From: Silene conica | Lineage: Eukaryota; Streptophyta; Magnoliopsida; Caryophyllales; Caryophyllaceae | Length of the DNA stretch: 64,000 bases | Direction: 5' to 3' | Assembly (NCBI GenBank): GCA_029255685.2 | Contig: CM055312.2 | Location: 69,888,792-69,952,791, forward strand | Shown: positions 27,292-39,120 of the stretch, piece by piece | How the letters are laid out: the number at the start of each line of letters is the position of its first letter | Position numbering within the stretch: position 1 is the stretch's first letter | The notes under the pieces: model-generated | Told to the model about the DNA's origin: nothing | The model's input: only the letters and a program-made list of their open reading frames with translations | Database searches by the model: none | Made by a program: the position numbers and the translations under genes

Positions 27292-28763
27292 TGAAGAGTC
27301 TATTGATATAATATACTCAATAAGGGGGGGTTGAATTGAGTATGCCTTCTTTTTGAAAACTTCTTCGATGTGTGTGGATGTATGATGATCGTTGAATAGA
27401 GCACGAATAAAATAGAGACACGATATTTTTGAAGTGGTTCAGTTTCACACTTTGAAACCTACGTCCACTATTCTCGATTAATAAAATTAGTACCGACTCC
27501 AGATTACAATGTTATCAACCCTACTCGTACAACTTTGATGTTAGTTGTAACTTTATCTAGATACCGTTAAATATCTAGCTACGACAAGTACCGTTAAATA
27601 CTTGCCTACAATGAGTACCGTAAAATACTCGATCTATCTTACGTTAATAAGATAAGTCTTTAATGTTCTTCGATGTCACAATCTTGAATGAATAAGATCA
27701 ATGCTGGAGCACTTGAATCTTGAATCGAATATGACAATTATAAGCTCGAATCTTGAAGAGTAATGAACGACGGTTTTGTCTCGATATGCGTGAATATTGT
27801 GTATGTATTTTCGTGTGTATTAATGAGTCATAGGTAGTCTATTTATATAGAATTATATCTAGGTAATTAAAACTCTAGATGATTTAGGAATATTACTTAA
27901 ACTAGAATACTAGTCTTTTAGTAATACTACCATAAATCTAATTTTAATATATTTAGGAAAGATTTAATAATATACTATAGGTATTATATAAGAAATCAAT
28001 TTCCTAATTCATATTTAGGAAAAATCTTTATATAATAAACAAATAGTAACCTTATTAAAACAATTTCCTAAACCATGTCAAAATATAATAAATTACATTC
28101 CATAACATAATATAGATTATTTTTAGGATATTAAATAAATACATAATATTTACTTAATTCAATCCTACATGTTTTATGGAACGTGTCATAGCACACGTTT
28201 TCCAAAACCGCTTCAAACAATATTTAGATTATATTATCTTGACAAAAGTTAAATAAAAATCCTTAGTGTATTAGAAACAAATAATTGACTCATAAGAAAA
28301 TTATTTATTCCTTTTTAACTAAAAGATATTTTATATTAACCCACTAAGATTAATAGTTCTATATTCTAAAAATAGAACACCAATTTAAAACATTAATTGT
28401 CAACGATAATTTTGGAAACTAAAATCGTTTAAACTATCACACATATATCGAACATTTCTTCTATATGGAGTTATAGCAACGAGCTATACTTTGAACCAAT
28501 CTTGTACTAAAGTTATAGTTGATAAGTATAACTTTAGTTCATTATATGCGCTTGCGATCTTCTTTCAATCTTCGATTTAGTCAATCCATTGACTAACATA
28601 CTTGAATCCTTTATACTTGATTTATTAGATCTTGTTACTAATATTCTGTACACTTAGCACACGATTATACGCACGAGTATATAATATATATATAGCTAGA
28701 CTTGTCATTATCAAAACATAAACATATATATATTTAATATATATTTGAATACATGGTTCAACA
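27292..28763 (-). repeat. SIRE-type LTR shared by two tandem copies
   Basis: 5' LTR of the main copy (primer-binding site immediately to its left on the plus strand) and also followed on its right by the purine tract and 3' interior of another copy. 1472 bp. Confidence 0.88.
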
Positions 28764-29758
28764 AATTCCCCCTTTTTGATGATGGCAAGTCTTTCTTAGA
28801 TTTGTGTCTAAGTGTACGTTCCCCCTCAATATAATAATGGTCAATCATAGCAAAGATTCACTTAGAGCTTCTATCTTCTATCTATCCCATATCCTTTAAG
28901 AACCCTAAGAGACAATGAATTACGACAAGGAGCAAGCTTAGGCAAAATCTAAGTCACATTTTTCCCCCTCTTGACATCATCGAAAAGATGAGAACAAAGA
29001 CATGAAACGACTAGAATAATATACGACGAAACATAAGCAAGCATGCAATACGAGTCGAAAGATATGAACACACATAATATCATACAATCACAAACGAGTG
29101 TTAAAATATACACAACAATCCGAAGTACTATAGCCAATGGGCCGAATATTTAACAAGGAGTCTGAAAATTGGGCCGGCTAGGTTAGGTCATATTGGGCCA
29201 GGCAAAAGATAGTAAAGATTTTGGGCCATAAGCAAAATAGGAGATGAGGAATCCGAGGGAGGCAAAACGAAACAGGCCTCGGATTCATTGGGCCAGGGAA
29301 GGGGAATTGGGCCACAATTGCAAAAATTATATAAGTCCAACCTAGGACTTGGACAGCAACAACACCAGACCAACTAGAAAACGAATTCAACAACCGATTA
29401 AAGGGATCAAGAACGAGAGCTTGATGCGGGAGTCTTGGCAAATGGACTGACATAATCGGGTCGGGTACGGAACTCAAGGGTATCCAACCTATCCAAACAG
29501 CTACTAACATTCCGACCTTGAGCATTGAGAGCCAACTCGAAGTTAAGAATCTTGATTGATAGAGCTTTAACCGCTTCAAGAGCTTGGCTTGCGTCCTTCC
29601 GTAGCAACCCGTGGTCCCTCACCATGGCTCCTCCTTAAGTCGTGAGGAAGGAGAGAAGGTCACTAATGACCAACAACTCCGAGCACATAACAGAGACATC
29701 CGAACCCAATTTATCGAGTTGCTTGTTAACCTTCGTCATCCACGCCCTTAAATCATCT
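28764..29758 (-). mobile_element. Partial second SIRE copy (3' interior only)
   Basis: Nearly identical to 18792-19795: the purine tract, non-coding 3' region and end of the envelope-like ORF. It stops at 29758 where the short sequence ATCTT and the Ty3 solo LTR begin. Fossil fragment. Confidence 0.82.
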
Positions 29759-30176
29759 TTGTAAAACCCCTCGCGAAAGCGGAAAATAAAATCATACAAG
29801 TACTAAAAATGCAGCGGAATTAAAACTTTTTAACATAAACATGCGAGGTGAATTAAACTGAAAACTGAAACTGATATAAACAGAAATAGATAAGTATAAC
29901 AGTTCTAAGTACTGAATCAAAATATATACAACCTGGGATGAAACATCCCTACAGGCACTCAAAAGAAACAACTGTATCAACTAGAGTCTAGCTATCGTAA
30001 AGTGTAAGTCATAAGATGACAAGCGGATCATCACTCGCTAGCTCTCAGCAACCCCTGCCAACCTGCATGTACTTACATACATGTAAACATGTACGCCACA
30101 ATCAGTGGGGAGTGACTAGAGTTCTCCTAGCCACCTTTTGTAACGACACGTAACACAGAAATACAAACAGAGTACT

Positions 30177-31680
30177 TGATATGCTCTATTTTTATATACT
30201 TTTCGTCCCCATTTTAGCTCATGTTTTATCATCATTTACATTATTCTTCAATGTTTATTGAGCTAATTCCGTGTTCTAGGTAATTTGTATGTGGTTTAGC
30301 GGTTTTTGTAGGAATTTTCGGATTTCTCTTACATTTTGACATTTACCGAGCATCACGGAGCTAACCAAAGTCGAGACAAGCATTCTTCGGGTAGTAGAAG
30401 TGACGGAAAATGAAAGAAAGTCAAAGAAAGTCAACAAAGAAGTCAACCCTTGAAGAGCATAATGTGCAAAGCATGACAACTCAATCATTACATCATTCTT
30501 GCAACGTCACCCATGTTCCCAAATGTAAACAATTGACGAAATGCGGAGTATTTGGACACTGTTTCCACCCCGGTCGGGGTGGGCTACCCCGGTATACCGG
30601 GGTGGCTTTGATCAGGCTATTTTTTGGTCTAGATTCAAGGAATGCGTACGTCATGTTCTTGCCCCGGTCCGGGGTGGCTGCAATCTACCCCGTCTCCTCA
30701 TCACTATATATACCTCTTGATCTCATTCATTTGCACATCATCAATTAGCATCAAATCATCAAATATTAGGAACTTTTAGCTACATTAAGCTTGTAAGAAA
30801 ATACTCTAAGTCTTTCTTTATTTTCTTTATAAAAATAGTTCTTTGTTTATTCAAGCATTTTCCGAAGCTATTCGCATTTCATCTTCCGAGTCCTTATTCC
30901 GTTGATTCCCGGTATTATCTTTATTTACGGTTTTATTTCGTTATCGTCATTATGTTTATTTTAGTCACTAGAATTAATAATCTAGCTCACAAAGCCATGT
31001 GTGAGTAGTTTTTATATCTAGGGGGAAGCCATGCTAGAATAGTTGTTTGGTCATGTTAAATTATTAATTTTGCATTATCATATGGTTGATTATATACATG
31101 CTTGTTTTATTTGATTGATATATGATTATTGACTATGATTATTGATAAATCATTATTCTCATCCTAAGATCGAAAGCCGGGATAGAACTTGATCAATCGA
31201 TAGTTATAGTCATAGTCGTAATTGTTAATTGTGTTGTTCTTATCCTAAGATCGAAAGTCGGGATAGAATTAGGCATGGCATGTTATAGTATTTTGTTCCA
31301 ATGTACGCGAGAGCTAATTGGTAATCAATCTACGGTTAAACTCTAGGCCGAGAGGAAATTGTTATAAACCTAATCAACTATTGACAATGTATTTCTTTAA
31401 TTTGACATGACTAAGCTCCTATATGCATGTGTAACCCCAATCCCCTGGATTCTTCCCTATAATCGTTTGCATCTCTATTTTTCATTACTGTTTTACCTTA
31501 GTTAACCCAAATCATAACCAAATTCCTGTGACCGACCTTGATAGAATTCTCTCCATAGCTAATTACAATTACATTTCCGTCTCCCTGTGGTTCGACCCCT
31601 TCTTCCCTATCTACATTAATTTGTATGTTAGTCAAGTCTAGGGACTTTTATCTTTGGTAGGTGTCCGACTAGCCTGGCCA
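30177..31680 (+). repeat. Athila-type 5' LTR
   Basis: 1504 bp with TG...CA ends. It contains GC-rich palindromic CCCCGGT/ACCGGGG blocks near 30565-30605 and 30660-30675 and a pair of imperfect direct repeats around TCCTAAGATCGAAAG (about 31165 and 31240). Confidence 0.9.
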
Positions 31681-31814
31681 AATTTTGGCGCCGTTGCCGG
31701 GGACGCACGGTTTTATTTTTTGTGATTAGTAGAATTCTATCTTGTTTTCCTTTGTCTTAAGGAACACTTGTTCCTTGAGACCGTTACTTACAATCTCCCC
31801 TAGGTTGTTGTCTT

Positions 31815-33191
31815 ATGCCCAGGTCCTCTCGAATAGGTGAACTTCTTCCCGTTGATCCCGAACCCGAGAAGTCTTTGCGTAGGAGATTACGCTTCCTTAA
31901 GGAGATTGCCAAAGCCGCAACTCTTGCGGACCTTGATAATATTCGGAGTTTTTATCTAGAGGATCTCAAAACTATTGAGGAAGAAGCCTCTACTTCTCAA
32001 CCAACAAAGGAAAAGATGGTGCGTTTGTCTGATCATTCCAAGCCCACTGCGCCTATGCTTCCAAGAGGAATAGTCACGTCTCAAATTAGTGCGGTAAACT
32101 TTGAAATCAAGCCGGCCTTTATAAGCATTGTTGAAAGAAAACAGTTTGGGGGAACTCCTATGGAATACCCCAACTTACATGTACATAATTTCTGTGACTA
32201 TTGCTCCATGATTCGGCAACCGGGTGTCACACAAGAGCAAATAAGGGAGATACTATTCCCTTTCTCCCTAAAGGACAAGGCCAAAGTTTGGATAAATAGC
32301 CTTGATCGAGTTGCATTGGGAATCAACGATTGGGATAGTCTAGCCCTTGCATTTTATCAAAAGTATTTTCCTCCTGAGAAAACACAACAACTAAGGAGCC
32401 AAATCACCGGTTTTCGCCAAAGTGGTCATGAAAGTCTACATGAGGCATGGGAAAGATACAAAGAACTTCAAAGGGAATGTCCTCATCATGGTTTGGATTC
32501 GTGGTTTCTTGCCATCACGTTCTACAATGGGTGTTGTGCAGAGTCTCGTCGAGTTTTAGACTCCGCAAACAATGGGAGATTCGATAATATAGATGTGGAG
32601 TTAGCTCACTCAACCATAGAATCTATGGCGGTGCATGACTCTCAATATGTCAACTCGAGAAACATCCCAGTAAAGGCAAAGGAAGAAGATCCCGGAATTG
32701 CTCTCTTGAATGCTCAAGTAGCTCTTCTCCAAAGACAAGTCGACAATCAAGGATCAAGTTCCTCTCAACCTCATGAACAAGTAAACGTGACAAGTCCAAT
32801 TGTGGTATGTGAAGCTTGTGGAGGTGCGGGACACGGATTCCAAGAGTGTAGAAGTAATATGGAACAAGTTAATGCCTACCAAAGCTTTAGGCAAAATTTC
32901 AACCCTTTTTCCAACGCCTACAATCCGGGTACAAGTTCCATCCAAATTTCTCCTACAAAAGTACAAATGTCCTTAACCCACCACCAAGACCACCACCAAG
33001 TACTACACCACCGGCTCTTCAAAATCAAGGACAAAAGAACCAATTTCCACAAAACTTCCAACCATTCCCTCAACACCAATTTCAAAATCAACAACCATTC
33101 CCTCAACAATTTCAAAATCCTTCACAAAATTCACCATCGTTCCAAAATCCCCAAAATCAACAAAGTCAACCCTCACATCCACAACAATTGA
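31815..33191 (+). CDS. Athila-type gag
   Basis: 458 codons from the ATG after the primer-binding site. A basic N-terminus (MPRSSRIGELL) leads to the retrotransposon gag domain: NFEIKPAFISIV, FGGTPMEYPNLHVHNF, ILFPFSLKDKAKVWINSL, YFPPEKTQQLRSQITGF, ESLHEAWERYKELQRECPHH, all hallmarks of Athila gag. A CCHC-like knuckle CEACGGAGHGFQEC lies near residues 333-347. The C-terminus is low in complexity (His/Asn/Gln). Gag would assemble the particle; with no polymerase on this element, reverse transcription would need a partner Athila. Protease follows in a nearby frame. Confidence 0.9.
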   Translation: MPRSSRIGELLPVDPEPEKSLRRRLRFLKEIAKAATLADLDNIRSFYLEDLKTIEEEASTSQPTKEKMVRLSDHSKPTAPMLPRGIVTSQISAVNFEIKPAFISIVERKQFGGTPMEYPNLHVHNFCDYCSMIRQPGVTQEQIREILFPFSLKDKAKVWINSLDRVALGINDWDSLALAFYQKYFPPEKTQQLRSQITGFRQSGHESLHEAWERYKELQRECPHHGLDSWFLAITFYNGCCAESRRVLDSANNGRFDNIDVELAHSTIESMAVHDSQYVNSRNIPVKAKEEDPGIALLNAQVALLQRQVDNQGSSSSQPHEQVNVTSPIVVCEACGGAGHGFQECRSNMEQVNAYQSFRQNFNPFSNAYNPGTSSIQISPTKVQMSLTHHQDHHQVLHHRLFKIKDKRTNFHKTSNHSLNTNFKINNHSLNNFKILHKIHHRSKIPKINKVNPHIHNN

Positions 33192-33349
33192 GTGAGATAG
33201 GAGCTCTATTGGCCCAAGTAGCCGAGACACAAAGGAACATGGTCCTTCACATTCAAAAAACCGATCAAGCAAGAGATGCTTCAATCAAAATGCTTGAGAC
33301 ACAAATCGCCCAACTTGCTACTTCCAACCCTCAAAGATAACAAGGCCAA

Positions 33350-34690
33350 TTGCCACCTCAAGGAGCACAACCTCATGAACAAGTTAATGTCATCACTCTA
33401 AGGAGTGGTACCATCTATGATGAACCTCGAATGCCCAATGATGCAAGTGAAAAAGTGGGTAATAAAGACAATGGTGGAAGCAAGGTTGATAGCTCTAAAA
33501 AAAGCGAAGAGGAGTCAAAGAAGGATGATGACCCAATAGTGGTGGAAGATGTAGAGAAAGAGCCTCCAAAAGTAAATGACAAAGCTAAGGAGCCGGAGAA
33601 AATTCAAGTGCCATTTCCACATCGTTTGGCACAAGCTCAAAGAGAGACCCGACTCGGTAAGTTCATGGAAATGATGAAAAATCTCAAGGTAACTATCCCT
33701 TATCTAGAACTTATCACTCAAATACCTTCTTACACTAAATTCATGAAGGATATTTTAACTAAGAAGAGGACTATTGACAATGTTGAAACAGTGGCCTACA
33801 CTTCCGAGTGTGAAGCTTATTTGAAAAACTTGTCCCCTCCTAAGTTAAAAGATCCCGGAAGTTTTTCCATACCATGCACCATAGACAATTTTCCAATTGA
33901 TAAAGCTCTATGTGACCTTGGTGCGAGTGTAAGTGTCATGCCTTACTCGATATGCGAAAAACTGAATTTAGGAGCTCTTAAGTATACTAGTGTCACCCTA
34001 CAAATGGCGGACCGTTCTATCAAACGCCCCTTGGGTGTCTTGGAGGATGTTCCCGTCAAGGTAGGAAAGTTTTTCATTCTGGTTGACTTTATCGTGCTTG
34101 ACATTGCCGAAGATGCACAAATTCCCATAATTTTGGGTAGACCATTCTTACATACCGCGGGTGCATTGATAGATGTTAAGAACGGTAAGTTGATTTTAGT
34201 CGTAGGGGATGAGAAGGTGACATATAGTTTGAGTCATGGTCTTAAGAGTCCAATGTTGGAGGAATCTTGTTATGCTTTGAATAAAGCTAACCCCTTGTCT
34301 CAATCTTTGAGCAAGGACGTGGAAAATTCTTTGAGCTCTTGTGTAGGAAATGGTGAAACGGTAAGCAATGGGAAAAAGGTTTTGATGGAAGAGAAAGCTC
34401 TTGCAAGGTCCCAACCATTCAAGGAGATGGTGAAGAGTCGACGTAAGAAAGAGCTTATCAAGGATGGTCTCAATGTTGGTGACAAAGTGCTTATGTTCAA
34501 CCCTCGGAAGAAGGTTTCTCTAGGCCCTTATATCATCATCGATAACGACAAGAGTGGGTCCTTTGAAGTATTGGCCCCGGATGGGGAGAAGATCAAAGCT
34601 AGTGGCCACTACTTGAGGCCTTATCATGAAGAAGCAATGGTTGGGATGGTAGAGGAAGTTTTCTTGAAACTTCCGGACTCTAAAAACTGA
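33350..34690 (+). CDS. Athila-type aspartic protease region
   Basis: 446 codons. An acidic/basic linker with the phrase VNVITLRSGTIYDEP (a conserved spot before the protease in Athila) leads to a retropepsin-like domain: CTIDNFPIDKALCDLGASVS with the active-site Asp in DLGAS at about residue 188, then QMADRSIKRPLGVLEDV and IPIILGRPFLHTAGALIDV, the usual protease closing motif. After it come about 130 residues without RT similarity, including VLMFNPRKKVSLGPYIIID and a GEKIKASGHYLRPYHEE end, which resembles the C-terminal tail normally found after integrase. The middle (RT, RNase H, integrase) is therefore absent and protease abuts the old polyprotein tail. Confidence 0.85.
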   Translation: MPPQGAQPHEQVNVITLRSGTIYDEPRMPNDASEKVGNKDNGGSKVDSSKKSEEESKKDDDPIVVEDVEKEPPKVNDKAKEPEKIQVPFPHRLAQAQRETRLGKFMEMMKNLKVTIPYLELITQIPSYTKFMKDILTKKRTIDNVETVAYTSECEAYLKNLSPPKLKDPGSFSIPCTIDNFPIDKALCDLGASVSVMPYSICEKLNLGALKYTSVTLQMADRSIKRPLGVLEDVPVKVGKFFILVDFIVLDIAEDAQIPIILGRPFLHTAGALIDVKNGKLILVVGDEKVTYSLSHGLKSPMLEESCYALNKANPLSQSLSKDVENSLSSCVGNGETVSNGKKVLMEEKALARSQPFKEMVKSRRKKELIKDGLNVGDKVLMFNPRKKVSLGPYIIIDNDKSGSFEVLAPDGEKIKASGHYLRPYHEEAMVGMVEEVFLKLPDSKN

Positions 34691-36767
34691 ATTTTTGTGA
34701 CATTTTGTCTAGCAAGACTTTAAATTGCGCTTCTCGGGAGGCAACCCGTGTTTTTGGTTGTTATTTTGAACATAGTATAGTAATAATGTTAGATAGGTTT
34801 TATTTGGAAGACTAATATGCAGGTTAACGAAAAAAGAACCAAAACATCAAGAAAGAAAAGCAAGAAAACTGCAAGGAGCTCAGTTGCACTCACCCCGGGG
34901 GTCCGGGGAGAACCGCCCCGACCGGGGCCGATGCGAAGAGGCTTGGCGGTTGTAGAATTACTAGTCGAATTCTTTTCTTCTATTTTGCTCTTCCTCTTTG
35001 ACGGGTATATTTTTCCTTCCATTTATTCTACCTCATTTCCCCTACTCCAAGTCTTCCTTGTCTTCAATCAACAAGTAAGTATTCATACTTCTACTAATTT
35101 CTTTATTTTCTCTAGAAATCAATCATTCACTCAACCTAATTCCAATTTTTCCCAATTGGTATTTATCTCATGGAAGTGGATAATTGTTTTTCTAGTTAAA
35201 ATTAATTAATTGTAGAGTTAGTATGCATAATTCACATAATGAACATGATTGTTTGATACTAGCTTGGGGGAGGGTTAATAATCTAGCACGTTTGTTGTTC
35301 TTTTTGCCTTTTCTTGTAATTCCCTTTCCCCTTTAAACTTGTTGGTTAGTTATTCGTCTCTATGATTCACATTAGGGACAATTTGAAGTTTAGCTTGGGG
35401 GAGGGATTGCATTTGCATTCTATCTTTTTGTTTTTGCATATAGTTTAGCTTGAATAAAATGATGATGAATTTGATGATGTCATGCTTTGCTTGAATCTCC
35501 TACTGTTTTCCTCTTGCATTTTCCAATTCTAATGCTGTTTGAACTTTTGTGAGTCTACTATGACGGAATTTTGGTTTACATGTGGATGTCTTGACATAGT
35601 AGGTAGAGAATGGATTTTTGATGTTTTTGGCTTGATTTTTTGGCATTGGCAACCTACAAAATTGAAAGTTTTAGAACCTCCTAAGACCGTTACACTCTTT
35701 TTCGGTCTCATTTAGGTGTGTGAGTAGGTCTTCTCATGGTTTTGTGTTACACCAAAAGGCATAAATATGGTTTTTGTTCCACTTCATAAGCATTGCATTC
35801 ATCTTGTGAGTATTTGTAAGCCTTTCACATGATTCTATTTGCCCATTTTTGCCCCTTTACACATGTTTTTATTGATTTTCTAAGCTACACCCAAAATTTA
35901 CCTACCTTGTCAAGTTAGTAGCTTATTCATTGGTGTTTGGGTGCTCAATTGGGATATGATTTAAATGTTGTCTTTTATCATTGTGATTGGCATTGAAAAA
36001 ATTGGGGTATGGTCAAAAAGTCGAGAAAGAAAGAAAAATATATACCATCCATGAGAAAAAAGAAGAAAGATGAAAAGAAAAGAAAAGAAAGAAAAGAAGC
36101 ATGAATTGAAAAGAAAAGGAAGAAGAGAAAAAGTTTCCATGACATTCATCATAAACAAATAGAAGGGAAATTCTCATATGCTTTGTCTTGATAAGAGAAG
36201 TCATTTTGCTAGTTTTGACTTCAACATTTGGTAATGAGTTGGGTTTGATTTTGGATTGAGCATCATTGCATTAATGGTTAGTTGCTAGCTTGAATTAGCT
36301 CCAATTACTATAACTCACATGTTCCCTTTCTTACCCATCACATATTGCTTCCTTCTTATGGCTTCTTTTATATGCTTGCATTTTGATTGCATTGACTATT
36401 GGATTGGAATGCTTACCATATTAGATTGCCCGCACAACTTCATGAGTCGAGTTTAGGAGAGTGTTTTCACATACAAACCTCCTTTACATTTTTATGTGTG
36501 CTTGAGTGTACCGTGAGAGTCCTTTGTCAAAATGATCGTGCAAAAGCCAAAGAGTCTAGATGAAATTCTATACGCTACGCCGTCATGTAAATCTCAACCA
36601 TGTATTGCATCTTTCCTATGCCCATGTTGTCTTCGGGATTTCGTCTCACAATTGTTTCATTAGCTAAAATTGGGATTTGTAATTGATGGTATTATGGAGA
36701 TTCATTTGCTTGTCTTGGTTTATTTTAGCTTGCTTGAGGACAAGCAAGAGTTTAGCTTGGGGGAATT
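34691..36767 (+). other. Athila 3' non-coding region with repeated purine tracts
   Basis: Contains AGCTTGGGGGAGGG at about 35262 and 35394 and the final AGCTTGGGGGAAT just before the LTR at 36768. Also an A/G-rich stretch at about 36020-36145. No supported gene; short frames here are chance. Confidence 0.7.
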
Positions 36768-38261
36768 TGATATGCTCTATTTTTATATACTTTTCGTCCC
36801 CATTTTAGCTCATGTTTTATCATCATTTACATTATTCTTCAATGTTTATTGAGCTAATTCCGTGTTCTAGGTAATTTGTATGTGGTTTAGCGGTTTTTGT
36901 AGGAATTTTCGGATTTCTCTTACATTTTGACATTTACCGAGCATCACGGAGCTAACCAAAGTCGAGACAAGCATTCTTTGGGTAGTAGAAGTGACGGAAA
37001 ATGAAAGAAAGTCAACAAAGAAGTCAACCCTTGAAGAGCATAATGTGCAAAGCATGACAACTCAATCATTACATCATTCTTGCAACGTCACCCATGTTCC
37101 CAAATGTAAACAATTGACGAAATGCGGAGTATTTGGACACTGTTTCCACCCCGGTCGGGGTGGGCTACCCCGGTATACCGGGGTGGCTTTGATCAGGCTA
37201 TTTTTTGGTCTAGATTCAAGGAATGCGTACGTCATGTTCTTGCCCCGGTCCGGGGTGGCTGCAATCTACCCCGTCTCCTCATCACTATATATACCCCTTG
37301 ATCTCATTCATTTGCACATCATCAATTAGCATCAAATCATCAAATATTAGGAACTTTTAGCTACATTAAGCTTGTAAGAAAATACTCTAAGTCTTTCTTT
37401 ATTTTCTTTATAAAAATAGTTCTTTGTTTATTCAAGCATTTTCCGAAGCTATTCGCATTTCATCTTCCGAGTCCTTATTCCGTTGATTCCCGGTATTATC
37501 TTTCTTTACGGTTTTATTTCGTTATCGTCATTATGTGTATTTTAGTCACTAGAATTAATAATCTAGCTCACAAAGCCATGTGTGAGTAGTTTTTATATCT
37601 AGGGGGGAAGTCATGCTAGAATAGTTGTTTGGTCATGTTAAATTATTAATTTTGCATTATCATATGGTTGATTATATACATGCTGTTTCATTTGATTGAT
37701 ATATGATTATTGACTATGATTATTGATAAATCATTATTCTCATCCTAAGATCGAAAGCCGGGATAGAACTTGATCAATCGATAGTTATAGTCATAGTCGT
37801 AATTGTTAATTGTGTTGTTCTTATCCTAAGATCGAAAGTCGGGATAGAATTAGGCATGGCATGTTATAGTATTTTGTTCCAATGTACGCGAGAGCTAATT
37901 GGTAATCAATCTACAGTTAAACTCTAGGCCGAGAGGAAATCGTTATAAACCTAATCAACTATTGACAATGTATTTCTTTAATTTGACATGACTAAGCTCC
38001 TATATGCATGTGTAACCCCAATCCCCTGGATTCTTCCCTATAATCGTTTACATCTCTATTTTTCATTACTGTTTTACCTTAGTTAACCCAAATCATAACC
38101 AAATTCCTGTGACCGACCTTGATAGAATTCTCTCCATAGCTAATTACAATTACATTTCCGTCTCCCTGTGGTTCGACCCCTTCTTCCCTTTCTACATTAA
38201 TTTGTATGTTAGTCAAGTCTAGGGACTTTTATCTTTGGTAGGTGTGCGACTAGCCTGGCCA
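36768..38261 (+). repeat. Athila-type 3' LTR
   Basis: 1494 bp, partner of 30177-31680, followed directly by the target copy CTACT. Confidence 0.9.
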
Positions 38262-38579
38262 CTACTCCAACATATATAAACATGTGAAGTATAAATCTCA
38301 TCAACTGAATCTAACTATCATGCAATCACTAATGCACGGCTCTCGACCAACTTCGGAAACCATTTGGAAGGAGAGCCGGTTTCCCTACCGGTTACCCGGT
38401 CGGGGGGTCTTTCAGTCCAAACTATTTACGAAACTGACCAAAGAGTCATCCAATGCCTTGGATGATCAAACTATACCCAAGTTACTATAATCATCAATAT
38501 CATCATGCATATCTGACACTGTACCAACACAAGGCAAGCAGATATAAAACATCAAGTAAAAAGGTTCAGCGGTCAACTT

Positions 38580-39120
38580 AAGACATAACCTAAATACTAA
38601 CACACTTTCACAATCAAGGACTCAGAGGCCAACTTAAGGCATAGACCAAGATATCAATAAACACTAGCAATGGGTCCAGAGGTGAACTTAACACATATCC
38701 CACTACCAAAACAATGTCGGGTCCAGAGGTGAACTTAACACATATCCCAACATACAATCCAAGTAAAGGGTCCAGAGGTGAACTTAACACATATCCCTAT
38801 ACATCCACAAGCAAAGGGTCCAGAGGTGAACTTAACACATATCCCAATGCTACAAACAAGTATTGGGTCCAGAGGTGAACTTAACACATATCCCAATACA
38901 CAGCTGTCGCACACCGGGTCCAGAGGTGAACTTAACACATATCCCGTGTACGACAACCGATCACGTGTCAGGTCCAGAGGTGAACTTAACACATATCCTG
39001 ACACGCCACAAGCAAAACACGTAATGGGTCCAGAGGTGAACTTAACACATATCCCATCACGCGACATACAACTCACGTGTTAAGCTCAGAGGTCAGCTTA
39101 AGGCATACCTTAACACGCAT
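38580..39120. repeat. Array of stem-loop repeats with constant core and unit-specific arms
   Basis: Eight near-identical cores starting GTCCAGAGGTGAACTT and ending ACACATATC, plus a ninth, diverged core (about 39083-39108) and two diverged ones at the left (about 38585 and 38615), spaced about 48-56 bp. The bases just outside each core form inverted arms that differ between units, for example CGTGTCAGG/CCTGACACG, CGTGTTAAG/CTTAACACG and GTATTGGG/CCCAATAC. It lies inside the Ty3 solo LTR. Confidence 0.9.

Larger units (their letters stand above)
17315..29758 (-). mobile_element. SIRE/Maximus-type copia with envelope-like third ORF, joined to a partial tandem copy
   Basis: Minus-strand order: LTR 27292-28763, primer-binding site TGGTATCAGAGCC (27277-27289), gag (24871-27204), pol (21566-24874), an extra ORF region (about 19439-20973), purine tract, LTR 17315-18791. 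Beyond the right LTR (28764-29758) the 3' interior is repeated: the same purine tract, then the end of the extra ORF. The right LTR is therefore shared with a second, partial copy. The LTRs agree at roughly 97 per cent by eye. Pol reads whole; gag and the extra ORF are broken in about five places together. It lies inside the older copia element, and no target duplication can be assigned. Confidence 0.85.
30177..38261 (+). mobile_element. Athila-type Ty3 element with gag and protease only, near-identical LTRs
   Basis: LTRs 30177-31680 and 36768-38261 (TGATATGCTC to GCCTGGCCA) differ at about a dozen positions by eye plus one 10-bp repeat-length difference. The primer-binding site TGGCGCCGTTGCCGGGGAC follows the left LTR, the tRNA-Asp-type site used by Athila elements. 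Flanks GTACT and CTACT form a 5-bp target duplication with one mismatch. Gag (31815-33191) and protease (33350-34690) are present; integrase, RT and RNase H are absent, so it is non-autonomous. About 2 kb of non-coding 3' region carries three copies of TTAGCTTGGGGGA-like tracts, the last being the polypurine tract at the right LTR. It looks young and structurally whole for its type. Confidence 0.88.

Noticed and set aside
30410-30748. 112-codon frame repeated at 36991-37329
   Set aside because: Inside the two Athila LTRs; repeated only because LTRs are duplicates.
38735-39083. Open frames of about 100 codons on both strands across the array
   Set aside because: They follow the tandem unit and show only its repeated translation.
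38580-39120. CRISPR-like array (regular repeats with variable spacers)
   Set aside because: Plant nuclear DNA with no cas genes. The cores are not separated by unique spacers; the variable parts pair with each other across each core.
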